From a virus: a stretch of 42,978 nt of DNA. The stretch is taken from the IMG/VR virus record IMGVR_UViG_3300037392_000014, positions 1 to 42,978 of that record; one strand, given 5' to 3'. Each line of letters begins with the position of its first letter. Within the stretch, counting starts at the first letter, position 1. The notes below the pieces were generated by a model. It saw nothing but the letters and a program-made list of their open reading frames with translations, did no database searches and was not told the origin of the DNA. The position numbers were made by a program, and so were the translations under genes. This document shows, in pieces, positions 1 through 7,768 of this stretch.

Positions 1-2261
1 GAGCTTGCATAGACAATCATATTCATGTTTGTGCCATCGCCTGGAGTATCGATTTCGTAATCAGTTACATAAGGAGCATCCCATGTGAACTGATCCCAGG
101 TAAATCTATCCCACCAACTACCAGCACCAACCAAATCTTGACTTGTTCTTACGCCTGATTCTGCATCATTATTTGCATAGCTTAAATCGTAACCAATTTC
201 CAATGTTGCAGTTCCGGTGCATGCTGCTTGCACGATTATACGCTTATAGTGCTTGCGATTACGTGGCGTTTTACTGGAATTGAATGACGTAATGAAATAA
301 GCGGTGATGTTATTTCCATCAAATGATGTCCCACGCTCCAATTCATATACGAATCCATTAGAGCAAGCTGCAAACGTTCGCTCAATACCAGTGATGTCAA
401 CAGTCGATGAAACCATGAACATATACTGATCTGATCCATAATCGAATTGCACAATTGCTCCAACTCGATCTGTAACAGATCCATCTTCCGATACGACACC
501 TGGCGTCATATACATAATCAAGCCAGTTCCATCACTAAAGAAAAGGCGATATTGATTTGTGGCCCGAACAATGCAGCTTGCAGTTAGCAAACCTCGCTTT
601 GCATCGATAATTGGTTGAACTTTCCTACTAATGGTAGAGGAAATGAAATTACCGTAATTACGAGTGGAATTGATCTGAACAACACCTTTTGTATCCAAAT
701 AATACGCATAGCCGATATTCTGAGCAGCATATGGATAAGTACCAGCATCAGGAGATTGCAGCACTAATTTAAAATCTGCCGAGCTATTTCCATACAAAAC
801 ATAAGTATTTCTTTGAGTGAAAGCCGCTAATGCACCAGTATTAGCATCGCCCAACTGCGGTAACAATCCTGTGATCGTATCTCCAAGACTCAATTCAGCC
901 GCACCAGTTAGTGCCGTCCAACTATAAGGTTGTCCAATACCGGAATTCTGAATTGATGAGCGAACGGCTACCATCAGCATGTTCTTCCATGCTGCTATGT
1001 ATTTAGGAGCATCGGGATTAATGCCGGTAGTAATAGGAACCAATCTAGTTCCGTCAAACTCAAACATTCGATTTACGCCGTCACAACCATACATACGATA
1101 GTTAGTCGTAGTGCCAGAGAAGTTGTAATTGGTGAATTCAAATCGCCCACCTGGAAGCAAGCTGATCTGAGTATCAGGTGCAGCCGCTTGCAGTCGAGCT
1201 TGCGTACTTACCGTCAATGCTTCACCAGCCTGAAATGCTCCAATGATGCCGTCGAATACGATGGTTCCGACAGGAGCGGAGCCAAATGTCCCGGTGCGCA
1301 GTAGAACCCGTCGAGCAGTCCCAGCAGCACCAGAAACACTACCAAAGACAATATCGCCTTCAGAAATGCCAACGCTAATCAATGTCGCAGTATGCACACC
1401 ACTTTGAGTACCAGAGGTAGTAATTGCTGCGCCACCAGACGTAGCAGAAACAGTGAAGGTATTCGCCGCTGGAGCCAGCACAAAATACGGTGTATTAGCC
1501 GTCAATCCAGTCGGTAGTGCGCCTGTAGTGGTAAAGATTACCTGCTGGCCTGCTTGCAATGCATGCGCATTCCATGTAACAACGCCTGGAGCAGCAATTG
1601 TGATTGTTACAGTAGAAGAACGGGCAACGAACTGCAATTCACGACCGAAGTTAATCAGTGTCCAACCAACTGTTGAAGAAGCATACATTGCACATGCTGT
1701 AGCGCCAACATTGTCACGGAATGCATAAACAGTGCCGTTGTAATACCAAACGCCACGAACCGGGCCAGAGCCAGGAACTGCCTGGATATCAGCACGATAA
1801 TTGTTAGCTGCAAGCGATTTGTATTGCGCATGCAAAGCGCTGGTAGATGCGCCATTTAGCTGCACTAACGAGACTGTGCCTTTTGGAACGGCAGACACAT
1901 TGATTGTTTCAGTTACAAATGTGCCAGTAAGCTTTGTTACTATGAGTTCTGTCGTTCCATTTACTTGTAGAACAACTGCAGTTGCGCCACTAGTCGCGCC
2001 GGTAACAATATTTCCAACTGCAACAGCAGCAGTAAGATTGACTTTCATCGTCCAATAGCTTCCAGCACTAGGAGACGTGCGACCGTCAAACCGCTCATAG
2101 CCATACATACGGCGATAGCCACCATTGATATCAGGCTCAAAATTCACGCCGCCAATAAGCATCCCAGGCGGAAGGCCAAGGGCTGGCGTGACAAGATCCA
2201 AGCCACCTTGGAGCGGGAATACTTCCGTCTGGATTTTTGGTACTGCTGGAGCGGTCGCCAT
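1..2261 (-). CDS. Large virion/tail protein, C-terminus beyond left edge
   Basis: This frame starts with ATG at 2261 (MATAPAVPKIQTEVFPLQGG) and stays open to position 1, about 753 codons. Its ATG overlaps the stop of the upstream adaptor gene (TAATG), so the two are translationally coupled. The N-terminus (LPPGMLIGGVNFEPDINGGY) and the following beta-rich, Ser/Thr/Gly-rich sequence, with repeated short units such as TSGAT and TTSGTQSG, resemble large tail or virion-stabilising proteins that follow the adaptor in podovirus operons. I do not recognise a named domain. Position immediately downstream of the adaptor and in the virion block supports a structural role, probably in the tail tube or nozzle. 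The C-terminus is missing because of the window edge, not because of a mutation. Confidence 0.85.
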   Translation of the reverse strand, partial: MATAPAVPKIQTEVFPLQGGLDLVTPALGLPPGMLIGGVNFEPDINGGYRRMYGYERFDGRTSPSAGSYWTMKVNLTAAVAVGNIVTGATSGATAVVLQVNGTTELIVTKLTGTFVTETINVSAVPKGTVSLVQLNGASTSALHAQYKSLAANNYRADIQAVPGSGPVRGVWYYNGTVYAFRDNVGATACAMYASSTVGWTLINFGRELQFVARSSTVTITIAAPGVVTWNAHALQAGQQVIFTTTGALPTGLTANTPYFVLAPAANTFTVSATSGGAAITTSGTQSGVHTATLISVGISEGDIVFGSVSGAAGTARRVLLRTGTFGSAPVGTIVFDGIIGAFQAGEALTVSTQARLQAAAPDTQISLLPGGRFEFTNYNFSGTTTNYRMYGCDGVNRMFEFDGTRLVPITTGINPDAPKYIAAWKNMLMVAVRSSIQNSGIGQPYSWTALTGAAELSLGDTITGLLPQLGDANTGALAAFTQRNTYVLYGNSSADFKLVLQSPDAGTYPYAAQNIGYAYYLDTKGVVQINSTRNYGNFISSTISRKVQPIIDAKRGLLTASCIVRATNQYRLFFSDGTGLIMYMTPGVVSEDGSVTDRVGAIVQFDYGSDQYMFMVSSTVDITGIERTFAACSNGFVYELERGTSFDGNNITAYFITSFNSSKTPRNRKHYKRIIVQAACTGTATLEIGYDLSYANNDAESGVRTSQDLVGAGSWWDRFTWDQFTWDAPYVTDYEIDTPGDGTNMNMIVYAS

Positions 2262-3244
2262 TATGTCAATGCCCCTGGAATGAGAATTTCAGGCAGGCGA
2301 TCTTTGCGCATGCGGCGCATCATCTTGTTAAATTCAATCTCTCCGCGCTGATAAGCATCACCTGCGCCCTCATAGGAGCCATAGAACATCAATGCTTTCC
2401 AGACAATCGCCATACGGAACTGAACAGGCAATGCGGGTTCGTCTGCATCGTTGACCATCTCAGTAGGGACAGAAAAATAATCACCGATGATCGTATATCC
2501 GCTTGCAGGGAATGGGCCAAGTCCAATCGATTTATCTGGAGTGATCGTTACTTCGTAAGGGCGCGTACGTGTCTGGCGATAACCACTATATTCATAGGTA
2601 TTACGCCACATTTCATATTCAATATACGAAAGGAAGATTTCATTATTGAAACCAGCAAAGATAGTGCTATTGCTGGAAGTAATCGTATGCGTACCGGATT
2701 GAGTACCAATCGTAACAACTGGAGAACCACCTTTCGAAAGCGAAATAACGAATGTGTCAGCGGTCAGAGCGCTTAAGACATAATAAGTGATGCCAGACAC
2801 AATACCGTTCGGCAGCACGCCATCTGTAAAGAACCGTACTTTGTCATTTGTGGACAGGCCATGCGACTGAAGGGTAATCACTGCAGGGTTAGCAATGCTA
2901 ATCGTCACTGTAGGATTCTGATAGCATCGGAATGTATCTCTTGCCCACATACCGAAATCAGTTAGTCCGATCAATGATGGAGAATAAGTCGGTACGCCGT
3001 TCTGAGTTGTAAACGTTACCGTTTTGCGCATCCACTGCCAATCCTGTTCGTCAGCTTGAATGTCGTTCCAAGCAGTATTGATCCACAACACAAGGCGCTC
3101 ATATTCGCCGTTTTGATTCAATACAGTAGAAGGGCCAGAACCAGATGCGCCAGCTTCAAGGCGAAGACGATCAACCAAGTCGAGGAAGGTCATTCCTCCT
3201 GGCTGGGCTGTCAGCGTTGAGGCGGTACTTACGACAAGAGACAT
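2261..3244 (-). CDS. Tail adaptor / head-tail connector-like protein
   Basis: This 327-residue protein begins MSLVVSTASTLTAQPGGMTF and then FLDLVDRLRLEAG, followed by VLWINTAWNDIQADEQDWQWM. That pattern (a short N-terminal helix pair with WI..AW..IQ....W.WMR) is typical of the phage adaptor family that sits between portal and tail. A central beta-rich insertion (residues about 100-180) carries two TSGTQSG-like turns also found in the neighbouring tail protein, suggesting shared beta modules. The C-terminal part (PVQFRMAIVWKALMFYGSYE and the following Arg-rich helix ending MMRRMRKDRLPE) is again adaptor-like. It lies between the 187-residue fibre-like gene and the large tail gene, and its stop overlaps the next start. 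Function is inferred from pattern and gene order. Confidence 0.75.
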   Translation of the reverse strand: MSLVVSTASTLTAQPGGMTFLDLVDRLRLEAGASGSGPSTVLNQNGEYERLVLWINTAWNDIQADEQDWQWMRKTVTFTTQNGVPTYSPSLIGLTDFGMWARDTFRCYQNPTVTISIANPAVITLQSHGLSTNDKVRFFTDGVLPNGIVSGITYYVLSALTADTFVISLSKGGSPVVTIGTQSGTHTITSSNSTIFAGFNNEIFLSYIEYEMWRNTYEYSGYRQTRTRPYEVTITPDKSIGLGPFPASGYTIIGDYFSVPTEMVNDADEPALPVQFRMAIVWKALMFYGSYEGAGDAYQRGEIEFNKMMRRMRKDRLPEILIPGALT

Positions 3245-3252
3245 AATCGGCC

Positions 3253-3816
3253 CTATGCAGGTTCAAAGATTTGATAAGCAACCGTAGAGGTATCGGTGCC
3301 GCTACTACTTGTGATGGTGAACGAAACACCGGCAGACCTGGCTGAAACTCTCAGGAATCCAGGCGTCCCACCATCAGCATTGCTAGTCAGGAAAATACGA
3401 CTAGTCGCAGTCACGCTGGTATTTGCCACAACTGCAGATCCAGCAGTCAGCGCTTGTACACCTTGTTTGGCATTAGCGCCTTCCTTTACGCTCAACCCTT
3501 GAGAAGTTCCAGAAACAACTAATGCTGACGCGGAAATTGGAGCAGTAATCACCATTCCATCATAAGGATCGAATAGTGTTACATTGGTAAATGTCTGCGT
3601 TGTAATACCTACGCCGCTAATAGTGATGCTATAAACTCCATCAGCAGCATAAAACGAAAAATAACCAAATGCATCGGTGAAAAACGGCTGAGGCTGTACA
3701 GTAATTCCATTATCTGAATATACCGTAGCAGGGGAACTGCCAATCGTGACACTTACTGATGCGCCAACGATAGGCGCACCAGTAGTATCAATCACGTTAT
3801 TGAAATATTTCTGCAT
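3253..3816 (-). CDS. Fibre-like virion protein with Ig/CarboxypepD-like N-terminus
   Basis: The 187-residue product has an N-terminal beta-sandwich-like segment (TTGAPIVGASVSVTIGSSPA and then FFTDAFGYFSFYAADGVYSI) that resembles carboxypeptidase-regulatory-like or Big-type domains found in phage fibres. The C-terminal half (GANAKQGVQALTAGSAVVAN, IFLTSNADGGTPGFLRVSA, ending VAYQIFEP) matches the style of the small trimerising head- or tail-fibre tips found in many phages. It lies between the 176-residue gene and the adaptor. It is probably a virion appendage displayed on the head or tail; no enzymatic motif is visible. Confidence 0.7.
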   Translation of the reverse strand: MQKYFNNVIDTTGAPIVGASVSVTIGSSPATVYSDNGITVQPQPFFTDAFGYFSFYAADGVYSITISGVGITTQTFTNVTLFDPYDGMVITAPISASALVVSGTSQGLSVKEGANAKQGVQALTAGSAVVANTSVTATSRIFLTSNADGGTPGFLRVSARSAGVSFTITSSSGTDTSTVAYQIFEPA

Positions 3817-3848
3817 CTAAATCTCCTGCGATAACAGGAATTTCAATA

Positions 3849-4379
3849 TCAATGCTGCAGTTTAATGCGTTGCAGCCATTCGTAGCCTTTGGCCGTATCA
3901 TTGATGATTGTCAGCGGATAAGCAGACGACGTACGACGGATGATACGTACAGGAACGCCTGGCTCTGGGCGGTCATCGTGATAGGTAGAGATTTCATCAG
4001 GCTTAGCACGCGCCAGAACTTCGACATATTTGCGTTTCAGCGTCAGTTCCATGCCAACCGGCAGATAGCCAGCCTTGATCCATTTGCCATCAATACGAAC
4101 TTCAGCAGCAGTGCCATTTACCCACACAGGAACGTGAGTCATTGGCGAATCAGATCGAGATTGCACTTCAATCTGACATACAACAGGCTCTTCCATGAAT
4201 GCCAGTTGAGCCTCATATTCTTTATCGATCAAATCGTATTCACCAGCCAGGGCAATGCCTTCGCCACGCTCGATAGGATCATCATACGAAACTACCAGAT
4301 CGTCCTTTTGAGACAGTTGCATATCATCGGTATGCACTTCACGACGACGACCACGACCAGATGGTTGAATTTCAGACAT
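3849..4379 (-). CDS. Virion-block protein of unknown function
   Basis: The 176-residue protein starts MSEIQPSGRGRRREV, is charged in its first third (an acidic ERGEGIALAGEYD stretch), and has a compact beta-rich remainder (VPVWVNGTAAEVRIDGKWIK, PGVPVRIIRRTSSAYPLTII). No named domain is recognised. It lies between the decoration-like tandem pair and the fibre-like gene in the same leftward transcript, so it is probably a minor virion or assembly protein. The spacing to neighbours is small (about 30-55 nt) with no terminator in between. Confidence 0.7.
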   Translation of the reverse strand: MSEIQPSGRGRRREVHTDDMQLSQKDDLVVSYDDPIERGEGIALAGEYDLIDKEYEAQLAFMEEPVVCQIEVQSRSDSPMTHVPVWVNGTAAEVRIDGKWIKAGYLPVGMELTLKRKYVEVLARAKPDEISTYHDDRPEPGVPVRIIRRTSSAYPLTIINDTAKGYEWLQRIKLQH

Positions 4380-4435
4380 TTTCTATTCCTTTAATTAAAT
4401 CGATAAAGAAAGCCTCCGAAGAGGCTTGGGCCTTA

Positions 4436-4936
4436 TTACAGGACTTGTGGACGATCCGGCAGCGTCATCACATCAACGAAAGTGTACGTAACACCGGTCA
4501 CACCAGAGAGATTGTTAGTGCCAAACGTCCATGGGGCTACAGCTGGGGTAGTAGCAGTGGCAGGAGCCAGGCGTACCAGCAGATAACCGAATGGGCACAT
4601 GGTATCTACAACATCAGGCAGCAGAGGTGCGGCAAAGAATGCGCCGGTGGGGTCCAAGTTCTCAATAGAACCTTGAGATACCTTCACATTACCGGAAGCA
4701 TCGTAACCGAATACGTACACCGAACCAGTGCCGATAGCTTGAGCCTTGAAGGCCAGACCACTATTGGCATCAGTAGTCGGAGTAGCGCCGTTAGTTACGG
4801 TAGCTTTAGAAAATGCTTTGCCGCGAATTGCATACAGCAGCGGATTGGCAGTGATAGAGTAAGTCGTAGTAGTGCCCGCAGTCAGACCGGCCTTATTGGT
4901 GGTCATAGTCAGCGGGACTTGCAGCAATTGATCCAT
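4436..4936 (-). CDS. Decoration/head-fibre-like protein (tandem copy 2)
   Basis: The 166-residue protein is beta-rich, low in charge and dominated by Thr, Ala and Gly. Motifs include GLTAGTTTTYSI, YAIRGKAFSKA, TPTTDANSGLAFKA and VYVFGYDASGNVKVSQG. The same plan appears in the adjacent 170-residue protein (TGAGSTTAKIGSVIYG followed by FVFSIDKAGNLTTQIG), so the two look like a diverged tandem duplication. Location directly downstream of the major capsid gene is the usual place for decoration or head-fibre proteins. The assignment is inferred from position and composition; a search with both copies together would test it. Confidence 0.7.
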   Translation of the reverse strand: MDQLLQVPLTMTTNKAGLTAGTTTTYSITANPLLYAIRGKAFSKATVTNGATPTTDANSGLAFKAQAIGTGSVYVFGYDASGNVKVSQGSIENLDPTGAFFAAPLLPDVVDTMCPFGYLLVRLAPATATTPAVAPWTFGTNNLSGVTGVTYTFVDVMTLPDRPQVL

Positions 4937-4948
4937 TTCAGTTTTCCT

Positions 4949-5461
4949 TTACGGGAGAATGGTGGCATCAAGCCCACCAGTAACGTTCACATAGACGGCA
5001 TTCGGAACAACAGTTGCATCATCCAGTGCCGTAGTGCCGCCGACAAAGTTACCAGTGCCAGTTGGATTGATGATTACGAAGCCGATAATGGCATTGTTGA
5101 ATATTGGCTCTGGCATTACTACCGTGTTGAGCGCAGAACCTTCCAAGCCGATTTGAGTAGTCAGATTGCCTGCTTTGTCGATACTGAAGACGAATACATT
5201 AAACTTTGTATTCGTTACAGTACCTACCAGAGCTGGCATGTTGGTATTGGCTGCTTTCGTATAGATCGCACCGTTAGCCACACCGTAAATAACGGAACCA
5301 ATCTTTGCAGTCGTAGAGCCAGCACCAGTAATGGCGAGAGCACCAGATACAATATTTTGGCTCGATTGACGGTCAGCAATAGGGTCAATTACCAGACGCA
5401 GCGAGCGAGCAGTAGAACTGTTCGCAATACCATTCAAAAATTGTCGTACGAGATTTTTCAT
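4949..5461 (-). CDS. Decoration/head-fibre-like protein (tandem copy 1)
   Basis: This 170-residue protein follows the major capsid gene directly. It begins MKNLVRQFLNGIANSSTARS and then becomes a beta-rich Thr/Ala/Gly/Asn protein with segments IGSVIYGVANGAIYTKA, FNVFVFSIDKAGNL and IIGFVIINPTGTGNFVGGTT. It parallels its 166-residue neighbour segment by segment, which suggests gene duplication. Placement right after the capsid gene suggests a capsid decoration or head-fibre protein; no catalytic motif is present. Confidence 0.7.
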   Translation of the reverse strand: MKNLVRQFLNGIANSSTARSLRLVIDPIADRQSSQNIVSGALAITGAGSTTAKIGSVIYGVANGAIYTKAANTNMPALVGTVTNTKFNVFVFSIDKAGNLTTQIGLEGSALNTVVMPEPIFNNAIIGFVIINPTGTGNFVGGTTALDDATVVPNAVYVNVTGGLDATILP

Positions 5462-5510
5462 GGTTTCTCCAATAACTCCGATGACAGCCTAAACCGTCAT
5501 CGGAAGTTCA

Positions 5511-6566
5511 TTAGGTCGGACGACCAACGTTTACCACAGCCATCCAGCCTTGGTTTTCCAGCATGGTAGCTTTGTACCATTTGGAACCAGCATAGCCACG
5601 CTGACCATGCGGGTCAGACTTGTCTTTCTGGCCTGGAGGCAGATAGGTAGGATCGAGCGACTGAGAACCACGAACAGCAATTTGGCTAAATGCATCTTGG
5701 CCCATCACGATCACTGGATAAACGTCGATGTTCGAACCAGAGGTCGAATACAGACCAGTAGCACCAACAGCCGCTCCTGCGTCCTGGAATGGGATCAATT
5801 CAGGAGAAGTGATCCAGCGGAAACGCTCAGTTTTGCCGATTTCGTTTGGCTGAGCTTCACCAGTTGCATATTTCTCAACCGGAGTAAATCCTGGCAGGTC
5901 ACGAATCATGCCTTCCAGATCGGTATGGCAGTAAGCGTAATAGCCTGCAGCAACAGCCGAAGTATCGAAGTTCGGCGAAGCCTTCAGGATACGGGTCATC
6001 GGCATTGCGTGGTTAGCTTGCAGACCACGAACAACAGCACGTTGCAGGTTCAGGGTCATCGAGCCGTTCACGGTAGCACGCGAAGTACCAGTACCACCAT
6101 AGAATTGATTGGTAGAGGTCTTCAGCTTACCGTAGCAGATCATTTCATTGACCAGCGCAACACGCTCGCCAATCTGAATCTTCATCTGCTCAGGGATATC
6201 ATCTTCGTACAGGTCGAAGGTCACATCAGTGAAACCATACAGGCACGAATACTGATAGATAACCTCAACAACGTCTTGAGGCGTGATGCTATCCGGATTA
6301 GGCGTAATGCCTTCAGCCGTCAGGTGAGCTTGAACCAGCGCATTACCACGGTCACCGGTGCCATTTTGGAAGAACTGGTTAGGCTGTGCCGCAGTAGCAC
6401 CATATGGCAGCCAACGACGTGCCACATAGGTTTTGCTATTGTTCTTCGGCATTTGGATTTGACGGCCTACCAGAGACAGGCATTCAAACGGTTTAGCGTG
6501 CTTCAGGATTTCGCCTTTGAAGCGCTCAATTCGCCCAGGGGTAAGGGCGTAACTTTGCATAGTCAT
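5511..6566 (-). CDS. Major capsid protein, N4-gp56-like family
   Basis: The 351-residue product shows the pattern I associate with the N4-gp56 major capsid family: KNNSKTYVARRWLPYGA near residue 40, a loop with LTAEGITPNPDSITPQDV, the E-loop-like VVEVIYQYSCLYGFTDVTFD, a spine-helix-like ERVALVNEMICYGKLKT, and a P-domain ending in YAGSKWYKATMLENQGWMA. The N-terminal MTMQSYALTPGRIERFKGEI offers ATG codons at residues 1 and 3; I keep the longer form. It sits immediately downstream of the scaffold gene, the canonical order. It would form the HK97-fold shell of the head. Family assignment is from memory of the motif pattern. Confidence 0.88.
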   Translation of the reverse strand: MTMQSYALTPGRIERFKGEILKHAKPFECLSLVGRQIQMPKNNSKTYVARRWLPYGATAAQPNQFFQNGTGDRGNALVQAHLTAEGITPNPDSITPQDVVEVIYQYSCLYGFTDVTFDLYEDDIPEQMKIQIGERVALVNEMICYGKLKTSTNQFYGGTGTSRATVNGSMTLNLQRAVVRGLQANHAMPMTRILKASPNFDTSAVAAGYYAYCHTDLEGMIRDLPGFTPVEKYATGEAQPNEIGKTERFRWITSPELIPFQDAGAAVGATGLYSTSGSNIDVYPVIVMGQDAFSQIAVRGSQSLDPTYLPPGQKDKSDPHGQRGYAGSKWYKATMLENQGWMAVVNVGRPT

Positions 6567-6585
6567 GTTACTTTTCCTTTATCGA

Positions 6586-7443
6586 TTAGCCAGCGTAGCC
6601 AGCCTCAAATTCATCAACTTGATTTGAGCTTGGAGAATGACCACCAATCCCACGAGGTTCGACAGCGGCCTCCAAACGTTTCTTACGATCGTTTTCCTTC
6701 TTGGCTGCGGATTTGTACTCGCTAATAGCTTTTCCAATTTCGTCAGCATCCCAGGATTCCGATAGCTTGGCCTTCAGGTCTGGCTTAGTATCCAGCCATT
6801 TACGAAAGTCAGTATTGGAATCAGGTGCGCCTACCACCATTTGCCAATCAGGGTGTTGCTTGCTCAAACTGCGAACTTCGAATTCCTGTGTCAGTTGCTG
6901 CTTGATAGAACCATGCAGCTCTTCTGTACGAGAATTCAACCGTTCATTCAACATCTGTTCAAGCTGATGCTGATCAAATTGCTGCTTGACCTGCTGCTGA
7001 GCATTTTCGATATCAGTCGGATTTGCTGCAGTACCAGTTCCTTGCAATTTGCCAACGATCTTTTGTAGTGCTTTCAATTGCAACTTGCCAAGTTCCGGGA
7101 ATTCTTCAGAGATGTCCTTAACATCATCCTCCGTAATTTCCACAGGCTTGCCACGCTGCGTTTGGGACTGCAATTTTTCGACAGCTTGTTTAAGACTGCC
7201 AGTATTACCTGCCAATTTGTCGAGAGTCTGTCGGCTGCTTTGCTCAAACTGCTCAAGGCGAGCTTTAGAAGCTTTTAACTCTTCCCATTCCTGGCGAGTA
7301 ATTTGCGCATACTCAGGCGCTTGTTGAGTTTCTTCAGGTTTCGTTACTTCTTCCGCTTTTTGCTCAGGCTGTGGTACTGCCTTTGCTGTGTCTGCATCAT
7401 TAAAACCAGATTCAAACTCCTGTTGCGCTTGATTATCGTCCAT
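6586..7443 (-). CDS. Capsid scaffolding protein
   Basis: The 285-residue protein is highly charged and almost wholly helical: Gln/Glu/Lys-rich from residue 1, a central coiled coil (WEELKASKARLEQFEQSSRQ and onward), a long QQ-rich helix and a basic C-terminal helix (AAKKENDRKKRLEAA). This is the composition expected of an internal scaffold that guides capsid assembly and is later lost. Its location between portal and major capsid genes fits exactly. No protease motif is visible in it. The family cannot be named from sequence alone, but the role is well supported by position and composition. Confidence 0.88.
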   Translation of the reverse strand: MDDNQAQQEFESGFNDADTAKAVPQPEQKAEEVTKPEETQQAPEYAQITRQEWEELKASKARLEQFEQSSRQTLDKLAGNTGSLKQAVEKLQSQTQRGKPVEITEDDVKDISEEFPELGKLQLKALQKIVGKLQGTGTAANPTDIENAQQQVKQQFDQHQLEQMLNERLNSRTEELHGSIKQQLTQEFEVRSLSKQHPDWQMVVGAPDSNTDFRKWLDTKPDLKAKLSESWDADEIGKAISEYKSAAKKENDRKKRLEAAVEPRGIGGHSPSSNQVDEFEAGYAG

Positions 7444-7555
7444 TTAAGCACTCCGTTTAAAGAAACGAGCATTTGGCCCGTCAAATTACCAATGGCGTTT
7501 CCGTCACTAGCTACTAATTCACCGTCTTTTACGATAAAGGCGGTTATTTAAAACA

Positions 7556-7768
7556 TCATTCAATGATCGGAATATCCCGATCCAAGGCCTTGCACATCTT
7601 CAATGCTTTGATCTGTCCACGAATTTTATCTGATTCGCGCAAATCCAAATCTTTTTCAAGACGCAATCGAAGATTATCAATCGTCATATCAAAATGAGCA
7701 TTTAGCTTCTTCCAGAGAATGCTTTCACGTTCTGCAGCATTGACAATCGGTTCGCTTTTATTGCTCAT
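7556..7768 (-). CDS. Small helical protein between portal and scaffold
   Basis: The 70-residue protein (starting MSNKSEPIVNAAERESIL) is predicted to be two charged helices, including MTIDNLRLRLEKDLDLRE and IRGQIKALKMCKALDRDI. Its ATG overlaps the portal stop codon by 4 nt, so it is translationally coupled to the portal gene. Small helical proteins at this position are common in podovirus head modules, but I cannot assign a specific role. Confidence 0.75.
   Translation of the reverse strand: MSNKSEPIVNAAERESILWKKLNAHFDMTIDNLRLRLEKDLDLRESDKIRGQIKALKMCKALDRDIPIIE

Noticed and set aside
4361-6725. Long open frames on the forward strand opposite the capsid and decoration genes (402 and 391 codons)
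   Set aside because: They are antisense to well-supported virion genes, have no family pattern, and their composition mirrors the complementary genes.
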